Notes under the pieces: generated by a model
Database searches by the model: none
Seen by the model: only the letters and a program-made list of their open reading frames with translations
What the model was told of the DNA's origin: nothing
Program-made: the position numbers and the translations under genes
Shown: positions 8,123 through 16,618 of the stretch, in pieces
How positions within the stretch are numbered: position 1 is the stretch's first letter
Layout: each line of letters opens with the position of its first letter
NCBI GenBank assembly: GCA_019753375.1
Contig: JAIELC010000011.1
Coordinates: forward strand, 74,096 to 138,095
DNA from: Sphingomonas sp.
GTDB taxonomy: Bacteria; Pseudomonadota; Alphaproteobacteria; Sphingomonadales; Sphingomonadaceae
Direction: 5' to 3'
DNA length: 64,000 nucleotides

Positions 8123-9121
8123 CTAATCATCTTCGTCCTCATAGCCCGCCAGGGCCAGCGCCCGCGCCTTGATCTGGTGCGTTTGGCACCAATGGACCAG
8201 CGCGTCCTCCCGGCCATGGGTGACCCAAACCTCGCGCGGCGCGATTTCGGTGAGCGTCCGGGTCAGTTCGTCCCAATCGGCATGGTCAGACAAAATCAGC
8301 GGCAGCTCTACGCCGCGCTGCACGGCGCGTTGACGTACCCGCATCCACCCCGATGCCATGGCAGTGATCGGGTCCGGGAGCCGCCGCGACCAGCGGTCCT
8401 GCAGCGCGGAAGGCGGGGCTACCACGAGCCGACCCATCAGCGCTGCCTTTGGCGCCTCGCTGGCTGGGCGGAGCTCTCCCAGATCGACGCCGTGCGCCTG
8501 ATACAGATCGCACAGTCGTTGCAGCGCGCCGTGAAGATAGATGGGATCGGCAAAGCCCCGGTCGCGCAATTCGCGGATCACTCGTTGCGCCTTGCCCAGT
8601 GCATACGCCCCCACCAGCACGCAGCGATCGGGGTTTGACCGCAATGCCGCGATCAGCTTGTCGATTTCGGCCCCGGTATCGGGATGGCGAAACACGGGCA
8701 GGCCAAAGGTCGCTTCGGTGATGAAGACATCGCACCGAACGGGCTCAAAGGGCGCACAGGTCGGATCGGCGCGCCGCTTATAATCGCCGGACACGACAAT
8801 GGTTTCGCCGCGATAGTCGAGCACAATCTGCGCTGAACCCAGCACATGGCCCGCCGGGACAAAGCGCACGGCCACATCCCCAAAAGCGACACCGCCACCA
8901 TAGCGAACCGGATGCGCCGGTTGCGGCCCATAGCGCGCTGCCATGATCGCCAGCGTCTCGGCGGTTGCCCATACCGCGCCATGCCCGCCGCGGGCATGAT
9001 CGGCATGCCCATGCGTCACCAGCACCCGGGATTTGGGCACCGACGGGTCGATCCACACATCCGCCGCCGGAATGTAGATGCCTTCGGGGCGGGGATCGAT
9101 CCAGTCACCGAGCTGAGCCAT
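8123..9121 (-). CDS. Ligase-associated DNA damage response exonuclease (MBL fold)
   Basis: This 332-residue metallo-beta-lactamase/beta-CASP nuclease has the metal-binding motif THGHADH at about 36-42, later histidines in GHVLGSAQ and the GDYK segment, and a C-terminal LSDHADW plus VWVTHGRED, typical of beta-CASP motifs. It belongs to the YSH1/SNM1-like 'ligase-associated exonuclease' group, usually encoded beside an ATP-dependent DNA ligase, a DEXH helicase and PdeM. Those genes are thought to act together in DNA damage repair. Here the helicase is 2.5 kb away and PdeM 9.5 kb away, and the ligase is not between them. The gene is divergent from the next gene. Confidence 0.9.
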   Translation of the reverse strand: MAQLGDWIDPRPEGIYIPAADVWIDPSVPKSRVLVTHGHADHARGGHGAVWATAETLAIMAARYGPQPAHPVRYGGGVAFGDVAVRFVPAGHVLGSAQIVLDYRGETIVVSGDYKRRADPTCAPFEPVRCDVFITEATFGLPVFRHPDTGAEIDKLIAALRSNPDRCVLVGAYALGKAQRVIRELRDRGFADPIYLHGALQRLCDLYQAHGVDLGELRPASEAPKAALMGRLVVAPPSALQDRWSRRLPDPITAMASGWMRVRQRAVQRGVELPLILSDHADWDELTRTLTEIAPREVWVTHGREDALVHWCQTHQIKARALALAGYEDEDD

Positions 9122-9326
9122 GACCAGCGATATGGGGGGCTGACGGCCTGAACTGCAACTCTATTGCGGCCTGCCGACCGGTTGCCGCTTCGACGCGCGA
9201 CGCATGGCCATGCAATCGTCAGCGCGGATCACGGAATGCAGCGGTGCACGCGCGCTGCCCCACCCCGGTCTTAACCAGTTATTGACCATAATCCGCCAAG
9301 CCGAGCCCACCGCATTCGGGGGCAAC

Positions 9327-11540
9327 ATGGCGTCAACGGCATTTTCGATCGAGCATCGCTCCTGGGCAAGACCGGTATTTGTCGCAACCGTCTTTGTCGG
9401 ATCATTCCTGCTGTTTTTGATGCAGCCCATGGTCGCGCGCATGGCGCTGCCCCGTCTTGGCGGCGCACCCGCCGTCTGGAACAGCGCCATGCTGGTCTAT
9501 CAGGCGTTGCTGCTCGGCGGTTACGCCTATGCCCATGCCGCCGGGCGCTTGCGACCGGTTTGGCAAGGGTTGCTGCATCTTGGCCTGTTTGCCGCGGCGG
9601 CCCTGTGGCTGCCGCTTTCGCTTGGTCAGACGGCACCCCCTGCCGATGCATCGCCGATCCTGTGGGTCCCCTGGCTGCTGACCGTATCGATCGGGCCGTT
9701 GTTTTTCGTGGTGTCCGCGCAAGCCCCGCTCATGCAACGATGGTTTGCGCTGCGCGAACCGCTCGCCAATCCCTATGCGCTGTACGCAGCATCAAATCTG
9801 GGCAGTTTTAGCGGGCTGATCGCTTACCCGCTCGTGCTTGAACCCCTGTTGTCGCTGGGCATGCAGAGTGCGGTCTGGAGCATCGGCTTTGCCTTGCTGT
9901 GCGGGCTGGTGGCCAGTTGTGTGCTCTTATTGCCGAGCGGCATCGCCGCCAGTCACATGGCAGCCCGCCCCACCGTGCCATCGCCCACCATGGCGACGCG
10001 GTTGTTGTGGATCGCGACGGCAGCGGTGCCATCGGGGCTGATCCTCGCGGCGACGACGCATATCACCACCGACATCCTGGCGATCCCGCTCATCTGGGTG
10101 GCGCCGCTCGGACTATACCTGCTCAGCTTCACCGTTGCCTTTGTCGATGATGGTCGTGTCGCGGCGATGGCAACACGCGCCTTCCCCATTGTGCTGATCA
10201 TCGCCGGCGCCGCCGCCGGCAGCGGCGTTCTGGCCAATTTATGGGTGATGATGGCCGGGGACTTGCTGATTGTTTTCATCGGGTCGGTCGCGCTGCACCA
10301 CCAACTTTACCGGATGCGCCCGGGGGCGACCCGGCTGACCGAATTCTATCTATGCCTGTCGGTGGGTGGCGTCGCGGGCGGGGTATTCTGCGCCCTGCTG
10401 GCGCCCGCGCTGTTCGACTGGTTGTACGAATATCCGCTGCTGATTATCGCGGCCGCGCTGCTTTTGGCGCCGCGCAAGGACGCGCCTGCGCTGTCGGGCA
10501 TCCAGCGCCGTTGGGTGCCGCTTGGTGCGGTTCTGCTATCGCTTTATGCCGGCGGATTATTGATTGGCATGCCGCCGGTCGCGCTGATGATCCCGACACT
10601 GGTCGCGATTGCCTTCCTTACCTGCTTTGCCATTGGTGACCGGCTGACATTCTCGCTGTGCCTCGCCGCGCTGATCCTGGGACTGGGCGGCTGGGGCAAC
10701 ATCATTCGTACTATCGAACATCATGCGCGCACGCGCAGCTATTTTGGCATCTACACCGTTGGCCAGAACGGCAATGGCGTGGGCCAAGCCCGGATTCTGG
10801 TTCATGGCACCACCACACACGGCATCCAGCTGCTAACGCCTGGCTTTGCGACCTATCCGACCAGCTATTATGCGCGCCCTTCCGGCATCGGCATCGCGAT
10901 GCGCGCCGCGCCTGCCCTGTTCGGGCCGCGCGCGCGGATCGGCGTGGTGGGATTGGGGGCCGGAACATTGGCCTGTTACGCACAGCCCGGCCAGGACTGG
11001 CGCTTCTATGAAATCGACCCGGCAATCGCGCGGATTGCCCGCAATCCCCGTGACTTCACCTTTTTGTCGCGCTGCCTGCCGCACGCGCCCATCGAAATCG
11101 GCGATGCGCGGCTGACGCTGGCGGCGGCAACGGCGGGATCGCGCGATCTGCTGGCAATCGATGCCTTTTCGTCGGATGCAATTCCAATGCATCTGCTGAC
11201 CCGCGAAGCGATCGCCGGTTATGCGCGCGTCATTGGTCCCGATGGCCTGCTGATGTTCCACATTTCCAACAAATATGTCGATCTGGAACCCGTTCTGGCC
11301 GCGGCCAGCGCCGCCGGTGGCTGGCATGTCGCGGTGCGCGACTATCAGCCCGATGCCAATGCGGCGGCACACCGCGCCGCGCCCTCGCTTTGGGTGGCCA
11401 TGACCCGGTCGGCGCCGGTAATGGAGCGATTGCAGGCAAGTGACCGATCCGCATCATGGCGCGCGATCGCCACAAGGCCCGGGCAGGCCGTCTGGACCGA
11501 CGACTATGGCAGTATCCTGCCGCTGCTGAAGGGCCCCTAA
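9327..11540 (+). CDS. Fused integral membrane / spermidine synthase-like protein
   Basis: This 737-residue protein has an N-terminal half of many hydrophobic segments (about residues 15-460, including GSFLLFLMQPMVARM and PYALYAASNLGSF). A cytoplasmic methyltransferase-like C-terminal domain follows with GVVGLGAGTLACYA (a SAM/aminopropyl-donor glycine motif) and YEIDPAI. This is the architecture of 'fused MFS/spermidine synthase' membrane proteins. The PYALYAASNLGS motif is diagnostic for that group. The substrate is unknown, and polyamine synthesis is not demonstrated for the membrane-fused family. The ATG at 9327 is chosen because the upstream 41 codons are Pro/Ser-rich and not membrane-like. 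It occupies the place where an ATP-dependent DNA ligase would be expected. Confidence 0.75.
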   Translation: MASTAFSIEHRSWARPVFVATVFVGSFLLFLMQPMVARMALPRLGGAPAVWNSAMLVYQALLLGGYAYAHAAGRLRPVWQGLLHLGLFAAAALWLPLSLGQTAPPADASPILWVPWLLTVSIGPLFFVVSAQAPLMQRWFALREPLANPYALYAASNLGSFSGLIAYPLVLEPLLSLGMQSAVWSIGFALLCGLVASCVLLLPSGIAASHMAARPTVPSPTMATRLLWIATAAVPSGLILAATTHITTDILAIPLIWVAPLGLYLLSFTVAFVDDGRVAAMATRAFPIVLIIAGAAAGSGVLANLWVMMAGDLLIVFIGSVALHHQLYRMRPGATRLTEFYLCLSVGGVAGGVFCALLAPALFDWLYEYPLLIIAAALLLAPRKDAPALSGIQRRWVPLGAVLLSLYAGGLLIGMPPVALMIPTLVAIAFLTCFAIGDRLTFSLCLAALILGLGGWGNIIRTIEHHARTRSYFGIYTVGQNGNGVGQARILVHGTTTHGIQLLTPGFATYPTSYYARPSGIGIAMRAAPALFGPRARIGVVGLGAGTLACYAQPGQDWRFYEIDPAIARIARNPRDFTFLSRCLPHAPIEIGDARLTLAAATAGSRDLLAIDAFSSDAIPMHLLTREAIAGYARVIGPDGLLMFHISNKYVDLEPVLAAASAAGGWHVAVRDYQPDANAAAHRAAPSLWVAMTRSAPVMERLQASDRSASWRAIATRPGQAVWTDDYGSILPLLKGP

Positions 11541-11611
11541 AAGGGCCGCAGACGATTCTGCGTTGGTAAGTCCCTCTGGTCGAAGGCGGCTGCCCGCGCC
11601 ACATAGATAGT

Positions 11612-14026
11612 GTGACGCACCGGCTCCCGCCTCCCTTGACCAACTGGTTCGCTGCCCGCGGCTGGGCGCCGCGACGGCATCAGCTAGAAATGCTCGATGC
11701 CGCCCGCGCCGGGCAGCACGCGCTGCTGGTTGCCCCAACGGGCGCCGGCAAGACACTGGCCGGATTTCTGCCAACGCTTGCCGACTTGATCGAGGCGCCG
11801 GCGGAAGGCCTGCACACACTCTATGTGTCGCCGCTAAAGGCGTTGGCAGTCGACGTTCAGCGCAACCTGATTACCCCGGTTGAGGAAATGGGTCTCGGCA
11901 TCCGCGTGGAGACCCGCAGCGGCGACACGCCGCACGATCGCAAGGTGCGTCAGCGCGTGAAGCCACCACATATTCTGCTGACCACGCCCGAATCGCTGTC
12001 GCTGCTGCTCAGCTATCCTGACAGCCTGTTGATGTTCGCCGGGCTCAGCACCATCATCATCGACGAGGTTCACGGCTTTGCCACCGGCAAGCGCGGAGAC
12101 CTGCTGTCACTGGCCATGGCCCGGTTACACGCCATTGCCCCCATGGTACGACGGGTCGCGTTGTCCGCCACGGTGGCCGATGCGGATGGCTATCGGGGTT
12201 GGCTGGCCCCCCATGGCGATATCGACACGGTGCGGACCGTGCGGGGCGAACCCGGCGCCGATCCCGACATCGCCATTCTTTTGCCGCAGGAACGCGTGCC
12301 TTGGTCGGGCCATTCGGGGCGCTATGCGGCCGAACAGGTGATCGCCGAAATTGAAACGCACAAGACCACCTTGGTCTTTTGCAACACACGCGGGCTGGCC
12401 GAGCTGATCTTCCAGGACCTTTGGAAGGCCAACTCGATGCAACTGCCGATTGGCATCCATCACGGATCGCTGGGGCTGGAGGCGCGCCGCAAGGTCGAAG
12501 CGGCGATGGCGATGGGTAAATTGCGGGGATTGGTATGCACCGCCAGTCTCGACATGGGAATCGATTGGGGTGATGTCGATTGCGTGATCCAGATGGGCGC
12601 GCCCAAGGGAGCGTCGCGCTTGCTGCAGCGGATCGGTCGCGCCAACCATCGCCTTGACGAACCCAGCGAAGCCATCGTCGTGCCCGGCAATCGCTTTGAA
12701 TATCTGGAAGCGCGCGCCGCGCTGGATGCAATCGCCGATGGCGAGCTGGATGCCGATATTTTCCGCGAAGGATCGCTTGATGTATTGGCCCAGCACATCA
12801 TGGCCTGTGCCTGTGCGGCCCCTTTCCATGCCGAAGACCTGTTGACCGAAGTGCGCGCGGCACTGCCCTATTCGGCATTGACCGCAGAGATGTTTGACCG
12901 CGTGCTGCACTTCATCAGCGATGGCGGTTATGCGCTGAAGGCCTATGACAAGTTCAAGCGCCTGGTGCGTGACGCCGACGGCAGTTGGCGCGTCAGCCAT
13001 CCGAAATTCATCGCCCAGCACCGCCTGAATGCTGGCATCATCGTTGAAGCCACGATGCTGAATGTCCGCTTTAAAAATGGGCGGACGCTGGGGCGGGTGG
13101 AAGAAGGATTTGGTGCGACACTGTCGCCGCGCGACACGTTCTTCTTTGCGGGCATGAGCCTGGAGGTCGAGCGCGTCGATACCGAGGATATCCTGGTCCG
13201 CGCGACGGCGCGGCCCGCGCGCATCCCTAGCTACAATGGCGCCCGCATGCCGTTGACCACCAATCTTGCGCGACGCGTCCGCGGATTTCTGGCCGAGCCG
13301 AGTGCGTGGCACCGCTTCCCCGATGACGTCCGCGAATGGCTTGAAGTGCAGGCCCTTCGCTCGCAATTGCCCCGACCCGGGCAAATGCTGGTCGAAACAT
13401 TTCCGCACGAAGGGCGCCACCATCTGGTGGCGTACAGCTTTGAAGGATGGAATGCGCATCAGTCGCTTGGCATGTTACTGACGCGGCGCATGGAGACATT
13501 CGGGCTAAAGCCGATCGGCTTTGTCGCCAATGATTATGCGCTGGCCTGCTATGGGCTGGAAGAGATCACGGATCCTGCCGCGCTGTTTTCGGCCGACATT
13601 CTTGAAGATGAGTTTGTCGACTGGGTACAGGGCTCGCACTTGCTGCGCCGGGCGTTCCGCGAAGTCGCGGTGATCGGCGGATTGGTCGAGCGTCAGCATC
13701 CCGGCAAGCGCAAGACCGGCAAACAAGTGACGTTTTCAACCGACCTGATCTACGATGTCCTGCGCCGGTACGAGCCCGATCATCTCTTGCTAAACGCTGC
13801 CTGGGCCGATGCGCGGGCGAAGATGACCGATGTCGGCCGGCTCGCCGACCTGCTCGATCGGGCCGCGGACACCATGTTGCATATCCGGCTGTCCCGGGTC
13901 AGCCCTTTGGCCGTTCCGGTGCTGGTAATGATCGGTCGCGAAAATGTGCGGGCGGGCGCGAGCGCCGACGAGGCCATTCTCATCGAAGCCGAGGCACTGG
14001 CCCAGGAAGCCATGCGCCTCGATTGA
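11612..14026 (+). CDS. Ligase-associated DNA damage response DEXH-box helicase (Lhr-like)
   Basis: This 804-residue SF2 helicase starts with GTG. Walker A is PTGAGKT (42-48), motif Ia YVSPLKALA follows, and motif II is DEVH (151-154). Motif III is LSATVAD, motif V is in the TASLDMGIDWGDVD stretch, and motif VI is QRIGRANHR. The C-terminal half is the Lhr-type extension. It matches the short Lhr-like helicases found with the ligase-associated exonuclease and PdeM, which use ATP to unwind nucleic acids during repair. It lies 71 bp after the membrane protein gene. In relatives, pdeM normally follows directly; here a protease gene follows instead. Confidence 0.92.
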   Translation: MTHRLPPPLTNWFAARGWAPRRHQLEMLDAARAGQHALLVAPTGAGKTLAGFLPTLADLIEAPAEGLHTLYVSPLKALAVDVQRNLITPVEEMGLGIRVETRSGDTPHDRKVRQRVKPPHILLTTPESLSLLLSYPDSLLMFAGLSTIIIDEVHGFATGKRGDLLSLAMARLHAIAPMVRRVALSATVADADGYRGWLAPHGDIDTVRTVRGEPGADPDIAILLPQERVPWSGHSGRYAAEQVIAEIETHKTTLVFCNTRGLAELIFQDLWKANSMQLPIGIHHGSLGLEARRKVEAAMAMGKLRGLVCTASLDMGIDWGDVDCVIQMGAPKGASRLLQRIGRANHRLDEPSEAIVVPGNRFEYLEARAALDAIADGELDADIFREGSLDVLAQHIMACACAAPFHAEDLLTEVRAALPYSALTAEMFDRVLHFISDGGYALKAYDKFKRLVRDADGSWRVSHPKFIAQHRLNAGIIVEATMLNVRFKNGRTLGRVEEGFGATLSPRDTFFFAGMSLEVERVDTEDILVRATARPARIPSYNGARMPLTTNLARRVRGFLAEPSAWHRFPDDVREWLEVQALRSQLPRPGQMLVETFPHEGRHHLVAYSFEGWNAHQSLGMLLTRRMETFGLKPIGFVANDYALACYGLEEITDPAALFSADILEDEFVDWVQGSHLLRRAFREVAVIGGLVERQHPGKRKTGKQVTFSTDLIYDVLRRYEPDHLLLNAAWADARAKMTDVGRLADLLDRAADTMLHIRLSRVSPLAVPVLVMIGRENVRAGASADEAILIEAEALAQEAMRLD

Positions 14027-14068
14027 GACGGGCTTGTTGCTCCCCGCTATAGGGCGTATCATTGGCGC

Positions 14069-15025
14069 ATGATGCGACGCGCGCTTGCTCTCGCCATGCT
14101 GACATCGGCCACGCTGTTCGTCCCGGCGTCGGCGCATGCCGATGATCAAGTGCCGATCGCAACGCCTCCCGTTCCCACCGCCGCGCCCGATACATTGGGG
14201 CTGGACACCCTGGGGCTGGGCACCGATCAACCCGGCCGATTGACGGTGCCGGTAACGATCGGCAGCACCGGTCCCTACCATTTCACCATTGATACCGGCG
14301 CAGAGCGCACCGTTATTTCGCGTGAACTTGCGATGACGCTGGGGCTGGAACGCGGGCGTGACGTGCATGTGACCGGGATGACCGGGCAGGGCGATGTCAC
14401 CACCGTCATCATCCCGGCACTCAACGTCAGCCGAACCAGCGCGGCCCGGATCGAAGCGCCCATGATTTCGGCCGAAAATCTGGGTGCCCTGGGCCTGCTG
14501 GGGATCGACACGTTGAAGAATCAGGCCGTGCTGATCGATTTCGATGCCAACACAATGGCGGTCAGCCCATCCACCAAACGCCACCGTCGCTATGTACCCC
14601 AACCGGGAGAAATCGTCGTGCAGGCGAAAAGCCTGCTGGGCCAGCTGGTGGTTACCGATGCCTATTATCGCGGACGGCGGGTGCGCGTGGTGCTCGATAC
14701 CGGTTCGGTCGTCAGCATGGGTAATTTGGCGCTGCGCCAGAGCGCTGGCCGCGCCAAGGCGCCGATTCAGACGATCGCGCTATCGGGCGTGACCGGCGGC
14801 CTGATGGCCGCTGATTACACCCAAATTGGTGAAGTGAGGATCGGCGACGTAACTTTTCGGAACCTGCCGGTTGCCTTTTCAGATGCGCTGCCGTTCCGGC
14901 GCCTGGGCCTGAATGATAGCCCCGCGCTGTTGCTGGGCATGGATGCCCTAAAACAATTCCGCCATGTCGAGATTGATTTTGCCAATCGCGAAGTGCGCCT
15001 GACCTTACCCCGCGACGCAGGATAG
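14069..15025 (+). CDS. Secreted retropepsin-like aspartyl protease
   Basis: This 318-residue protein has a signal peptide (about residues 1-24, ending SAHA) and two aspartyl protease half-domains. Each has a catalytic triad: DTGAE at 75-79 and DTGS at 210-213. Glycine-rich flap-like segments (VTGMTGQG, LSGVTGG) follow each. Two tandem retropepsin domains in one chain would give an intramolecular active site or two separate ones; which is not visible. It is probably periplasmic. It starts 42 bp after the helicase gene on the same strand and is probably unrelated to DNA repair. A second retropepsin-like protein that has lost the DTG motif is at 60.2-61.1 kb. Confidence 0.82.
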   Translation: MMRRALALAMLTSATLFVPASAHADDQVPIATPPVPTAAPDTLGLDTLGLGTDQPGRLTVPVTIGSTGPYHFTIDTGAERTVISRELAMTLGLERGRDVHVTGMTGQGDVTTVIIPALNVSRTSAARIEAPMISAENLGALGLLGIDTLKNQAVLIDFDANTMAVSPSTKRHRRYVPQPGEIVVQAKSLLGQLVVTDAYYRGRRVRVVLDTGSVVSMGNLALRQSAGRAKAPIQTIALSGVTGGLMAADYTQIGEVRIGDVTFRNLPVAFSDALPFRRLGLNDSPALLLGMDALKQFRHVEIDFANREVRLTLPRDAG

Positions 15026-15108
15026 CGGCATCAAACGGCGTTGCATTCGCCCCTAAATGCCCCTTTAAAGACAATTCAAAATCGTTGGTGGCTTTGGGGG
15101 ATATCGGG

Positions 15109-16527
15109 ATGCGCAAGACACGCTGGCTGGCAACAGCTTTGATCGGTTCCGCAATCGCTGGCGGCGCGCCGATCGCCGCGCCCGCGCTTGCGCAGGATCG
15201 GCCCGATCAGAAAGCCTATTTCGAGCTCTACAAGGAACTGGTTGAAACCAATACCACCCTGTCGTCGGGCAGCTGCACCAAGGCCGCCGAACAAATTGGC
15301 GCGCGGCTGAAAGCGGCTGGCTATGCCGATACCGATATTACGTACTTCAGCGTGGCCGATCATCCGCGCGAAGGCGGGATTGTCGCCATTCTTGCGGGGA
15401 CCGATAAAAAGGCAAAGCCGATGCTGTTGCTCGGCCATCTCGACGTGGTCGAGGCCAAGCGTGAAGATTGGGTGCGCGACCCCTTCACGCTGATTACCGA
15501 AGGCGATTATTATTACGCGCGCGGGACCGTCGACGACAAGGCTCAGGCTTCAATCTGGGCGGATACGATGATCCGCTACAAGACCGAAGGCTATAAGCCC
15601 AAGCGGACGATCAAACTCGCGCTGACCTGCGGTGAAGAAACCACTTTTGCGTTCAATGGCGCGCAGTGGCTGGCGCAGAACAAGGCCGACCTGATCAGTG
15701 CCGAATTCGCGCTCAACGAAGGTGGCGGCGGGCGGATCGACGCGCAGGGCAAGCGGCAATTGCTGGCAATTCAGGTTGGTGAAAAGGCCGCCCAAAACTT
15801 TACCTTTGCGGTCACCAACCCGGGGGGGCACAGTTCGCAACCGGTGCCTGATAATGCCATCTACCAGCTCGCCGACGCGCTGAAGGCAGTGCAGGGCTAT
15901 GAATTTCCGGTAAAGTTCACCGACACAACCCGCGCCTTTTTTACCGCCAGCGCCGCCGCCGCGCCGGCGCCGCTCGGTGATGCAATCAAGCGGCTGCTTA
16001 CCGACCCGACCGACAAGGTCGCCGATGCGATTGTCAGCCGCGACAAGGCCATGCATTCGACGTTGCGAACCACATGCGTCGCCACATTATTGGCCGGGGG
16101 TCATGCCGAAAACGCCTTGCCCCAACGGGCAACGGCAAATGTCAATTGCCGCATCTTTCCCGGTGAGACGGTCGACGCGACGCTTGCAAAATTGCAGGCG
16201 CTTGCCGGTCCAAAGGTAACGGTGACGGCGAATGCACCGATCCGGCCAACCGCCATTCCGCCGTCGCTCGACCCAAAAATCGTCGCGCCCATGAAAGCGG
16301 TCGCCGCCAAGCATTTTCCCGGCATTCCGGTGCTGCCGATCATGTCCACCGGAGCAACCGACGGTATCTTCCTGGAGGCGATCGGCATTCCTGTTTATGG
16401 CGCGCCGGGTACTTTTATCGACGCCGATGGCAATGGGACGCACGGCCTGAACGAACGCATCCGGATCAAATCGCTCTATGACAGCCGCGATTATCTGTAC
16501 GATCTGGTCAAGGTTTATGCGGGGTAG
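15109..16527 (+). CDS. Exported M20/M25/M40-family metallopeptidase
   Basis: This 472-residue zinc peptidase begins at the ATG at 15109, giving a clear signal peptide (MRKTRWLATALIGSAIAGG, cleavage near ALAQ at 26-29). Zinc and catalytic motifs of the M20 family are GHLDV (109-113), ARGTVDDKA (137-145) and CGEE (174-177). A dimerisation domain around GGHSSQPVPDNAI and a C-terminal GATDGIFLEAIGIP segment complete the fold. It probably hydrolyses peptides or acylated amino acids in the periplasm. The exact substrate is unknown. Eight codons upstream (from 15085) are in frame but lack a better start. It lies 84 bp after the retropepsin gene. Confidence 0.88.
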   Translation: MRKTRWLATALIGSAIAGGAPIAAPALAQDRPDQKAYFELYKELVETNTTLSSGSCTKAAEQIGARLKAAGYADTDITYFSVADHPREGGIVAILAGTDKKAKPMLLLGHLDVVEAKREDWVRDPFTLITEGDYYYARGTVDDKAQASIWADTMIRYKTEGYKPKRTIKLALTCGEETTFAFNGAQWLAQNKADLISAEFALNEGGGGRIDAQGKRQLLAIQVGEKAAQNFTFAVTNPGGHSSQPVPDNAIYQLADALKAVQGYEFPVKFTDTTRAFFTASAAAAPAPLGDAIKRLLTDPTDKVADAIVSRDKAMHSTLRTTCVATLLAGGHAENALPQRATANVNCRIFPGETVDATLAKLQALAGPKVTVTANAPIRPTAIPPSLDPKIVAPMKAVAAKHFPGIPVLPIMSTGATDGIFLEAIGIPVYGAPGTFIDADGNGTHGLNERIRIKSLYDSRDYLYDLVKVYAG

Positions 16528-16618
16528 GTGTTGGGGCGCGCGCGTTTGAGCGTTCCGCAAGCCCACCCGGGCGAGGTGGGCAAGGGTGGCGCGCCGGCCG
16601 CCCGATGCGCCGCTGCAG

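Noticed and set aside
9327-11540. ATP-dependent DNA ligase expected between exonuclease and helicase
   Set aside because: No KxDG nucleotidyltransferase motif or ligase domain is visible; the gene is a membrane and methyltransferase-like fusion.
12125-13459. 444-codon minus-strand frame across the helicase gene
   Set aside because: It is antisense to the helicase, whose motifs are intact.
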